Assembly (NCBI GenBank): GCA_018648945.1
Contig: JABGQJ010000170.1
Coordinates: 7,326-12,415 of the forward strand
DNA length: 5,090 nucleotides
Reading direction: 5' to 3'
DNA from: Victivallales bacterium
GTDB lineage: Bacteria > Verrucomicrobiota > Lentisphaeria > Oligosphaerales > Lenti-02
Made by a program: the position numbers and the translations under genes
Shown: piece after piece, positions 4,979 through 5,090 of the stretch
How the letters are laid out: each line of letters starts with the position of its first letter
Position numbering within the stretch: position 1 is the first letter of the stretch
The notes under the pieces: model-generated
What the model saw: only the letters and a program-made list of their open reading frames with translations
The model's database searches: none
Told to the model about the DNA's origin: nothing

Positions 4979-5090
4979 ATGCCAGTTGCTCGCGCCTCGG
5001 CGCTGTCCACGCCAGCCCTGGGTGCTCTCCTCATTGTCTCTGCTGGTTCGCCGACGCCACCGAGGGAAGCCGGCCATGGTTTCCCCTGGT
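4979..5090 (+). CDS. Possible exported protein, 5' part only
   Basis: An open frame starts at the ATG at 4979 and reaches the window edge without a stop (37 codons). GGAGAG (4971-4976) stands just upstream; the spacing from GGAG to ATG is short at 4 nt. The N-terminus looks like a signal peptide: a short n-region with Arg5, a hydrophobic stretch about residues 12-21 (PALGALLIVS), then a small-residue and proline segment (A-G-S-P-T-P-P) where cleavage could occur. It begins 40 bp after the pseudopilin stop on the same strand, so the two could be cotranscribed. Pseudopilin-like genes of this type are often next to genes for secreted enzymes, which fits. The product cannot be identified from this fragment. 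An alternative start at ATG 5076 in another frame, behind GAGGGAAG, cannot be excluded. Confidence 0.35.
   Translation, partial: MPVARASALSTPALGALLIVSAGSPTPPREAGHGFPW

Noticed and set aside
4237..5034. Minus-strand open frame of 265 codons opposite the pseudopilin
   Set aside because: The plus-strand pseudopilin has unmistakable N- and C-terminal signatures and a strong ribosome-binding site. The antisense frame has no motif.
1..5090. CRISPR array, tRNA, rRNA, insertion sequence or tandem repeats
   Set aside because: No periodic repeats, RNA-gene-like sequence, transposase motifs or terminal inverted repeats were seen on either strand.

Overview
The window is GC-rich DNA with dense bacterial gene packing. 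It looks like chromosome from a PVC-superphylum bacterium, most plausibly Lentisphaerota, with Planctomycetota or Verrucomicrobiota as alternatives. The best taxonomic clue is the gene at 4282-4938. It encodes a pseudopilin-like protein with an [28 protein letters not shown] N-terminus, a basic residue where Gly normally precedes the cleavage site, and a C-terminal H-X9-DG signature. These proteins occur as large paralogous families in those phyla. The assignment is inferred from protein style, not from a marker gene.

Layout. (1) Positions 1-92 are a short non-coding or gene-end segment. (2) Positions 93-1613, minus strand, encode a complete N-acyl-D-amino-acid deacylase-type amidohydrolase. 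(3) Positions 1614-1818 are a divergent intergenic region. It has a recognisable sigma70-like promoter facing each way and a perfect 12-bp palindrome (1712-1723) between the two -35 boxes, which looks like an operator. (4) Positions 1819-3939, plus strand, are a tight three-gene operon: a single-domain cupin, a uroporphyrinogen-decarboxylase-superfamily (MtaA/CmuA-like) protein, and an SGNH/GDSL esterase. The gaps are only 14 and 7 bp. (5) Positions 3940-4281 are a 342-bp gap with a stem-loop and one weak small-ORF candidate. (6) Positions 4282-4938 are the pseudopilin-like H-X9-DG protein. (7) Positions 4979-5090 may be the start of an exported protein that runs off the right edge.

How the genes may work together. 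The amidohydrolase, the cupin and the SGNH esterase suggest removal of acyl groups from amides and esters. The URO-D-like protein could be a C1- or methyl-handling enzyme, but one expected zinc-ligand cysteine appears to be missing and no corrinoid partner is present. The shared divergent control region suggests that the deacylase and the operon belong to one regulon, perhaps a small catabolic module for an acylated or N-modified substrate. The substrate cannot be read from sequence. There is no mobile element, CRISPR array, tRNA or rRNA in the window. No clearly new defence or mobile system is visible; the most distinctive point is the co-regulated deacylase / cupin / URO-D-like / SGNH set.
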